From Kiritimatiellaceae bacterium (GTDB lineage Bacteria > Verrucomicrobiota > Kiritimatiellia > Kiritimatiellales > Pontiellaceae), in the NCBI GenBank assembly GCA_002691095.1, contig NZGU01000017.1:69054-75218 (forward strand): DNA of 6,165 nt, read 5' to 3'. Of the stretch, positions 5,569 through 6,165 are shown piece after piece (the first letter of the stretch is position 1; each line of letters begins with the position of its first letter). The notes beneath the pieces were generated by a model. That model was not told where the DNA came from. It saw only the letters and a list, made by a program, of their open reading frames with translations, and did no database searches. Made by a program: the position numbers and the translations under genes.

Positions 5569-6165
5569 ATGAGCAAAAGTCGTACCAACCATATTTTTAC
5601 GTCGGAATCGGTTTCAGAAGGGCATCCAGATAAGGTGTGCGATCAGATTTCGGATGCCATCTTGGATGCATGCTTAGCGGTAGATGCGAAAAGCCGTGTT
5701 GCTTGTGAGACACTGACGACGACCAACTTGGTCGTGAACGCAGGTGAAATCACTTGCCAAGCGTGCGAGTCATTGAATCCGGAGGGTATTGCGCGGGAGG
5801 TGGTTCGAGGTATTGGGTATGATCGAGAAGAGCTGAAGTTTAGTGCGGATACGTTTGAGTATATCAATCGGCTGCATGAACAGTCGTCGAATATTTCGCA
5901 GGGCGTTACGGAGGGTGAAGGTCTTCATGCGGAGCAGGGTGCTGGTGATCAGGGCATGATGTTTGGGTATGCGGATGCGGCGACGGAGGAGCTGATGCCG
6001 GCTCCGATTGCGTTGAGCCACCGGCTATTGGATGAGTTTCAGCGGGTTCGCAAAGCGGGTGAGATTGATTATTTGCGGCCTGATTCAAAATCGCAGGTTT
6101 CGATTCGTCATGAAAATGGGAAGCCGGTTTCGATTGAGACGGTCGTGATTTCGCATCAGACAGAT
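5569..6165 (+). CDS. metK: S-adenosylmethionine synthetase, 5' half (cut by window end)
   Basis: MetK makes S-adenosylmethionine from methionine and ATP in the cytoplasm, supplying the cell's methyl donor. The first 199 residues are present, about half of a usual 380-400; the frame is open at the window edge, so the gene is truncated only by the window. The N-terminal signature FTSESVSEGHPDKVCDQISDAILD (10-33) holds the ATP/Mg site with His19, Asp21 and Lys22. TTTNLVVNAGEIT (67-79) carries the metal-binding Glu region. The flexible-loop hexapeptide GAGDQG (124-129) is followed by MMFGYA, and LRPDSKSQV (about 169-177) marks the second domain. The ATG at 5569 has AAAGGA ten bases upstream and gives the standard N-terminus. 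The first 190 bases show almost no G over C excess, unlike most of the window, perhaps from selection on codons in a highly expressed gene. Confidence 0.96.
   Translation, partial: MSKSRTNHIFTSESVSEGHPDKVCDQISDAILDACLAVDAKSRVACETLTTTNLVVNAGEITCQACESLNPEGIAREVVRGIGYDREELKFSADTFEYINRLHEQSSNISQGVTEGEGLHAEQGAGDQGMMFGYADAATEELMPAPIALSHRLLDEFQRVRKAGEIDYLRPDSKSQVSIRHENGKPVSIETVVISHQTD

Overview
The window is ordinary bacterial chromosome from a mid-GC organism. It holds eight protein genes and one tRNA, densely packed on both strands. No insertion sequence, phage gene or CRISPR array is visible. Taxonomy cannot be fixed from the sequence alone. The 'PALQ' form of the sugar kinase, the style of the MetK N-terminus and the mixed gene content remind me of the Planctomycetota-Verrucomicrobiota-Kiritimatiellota group, but that is a weak inference.

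Layout from left to right: a short flank with no assignable gene; manA (+), class I mannose-6-phosphate isomerase; a small SnoaL/CaMKII-association-like protein (-); tRNA-Tyr(GUA) (-) with encoded CCA and a recognisable promoter; a sugar-nucleotide-type nucleotidyltransferase (-); a PfkB/1-phosphofructokinase-like hexose kinase (+), divergent from the nucleotidyltransferase; a likely three-gene minus-strand operon larB - yeiP/efpL - yacP; and the 5' half of metK (+), divergent from larB and cut by the window edge.

The left half is mostly sugar-phosphate chemistry: isomerase, nucleotidyltransferase and sugar kinase, though these are not one operon. The right-hand operon joins LarB (nickel-pincer cofactor synthesis) to two proteins expected to act at the ribosome: an EF-P paralogue of the YeiP/EfpL type and a YacP/Rae1-like NYN endoribonuclease. 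The last two are fused at a TAATG stop/start. An A8 run (A AAA AAA in the efpL frame) lies six codons before the efpL stop, and the yacP frame is open across it, so a -1 slip would give an EfpL-YacP fusion.

The strongest global signal is base asymmetry. The + strand is rich in G and T whichever way a gene points: + genes end codons in G/T and - genes in C/A. This looks like replication-strand bias with the + strand as leading strand. The SnoaL-like gene and the start of metK follow it least.
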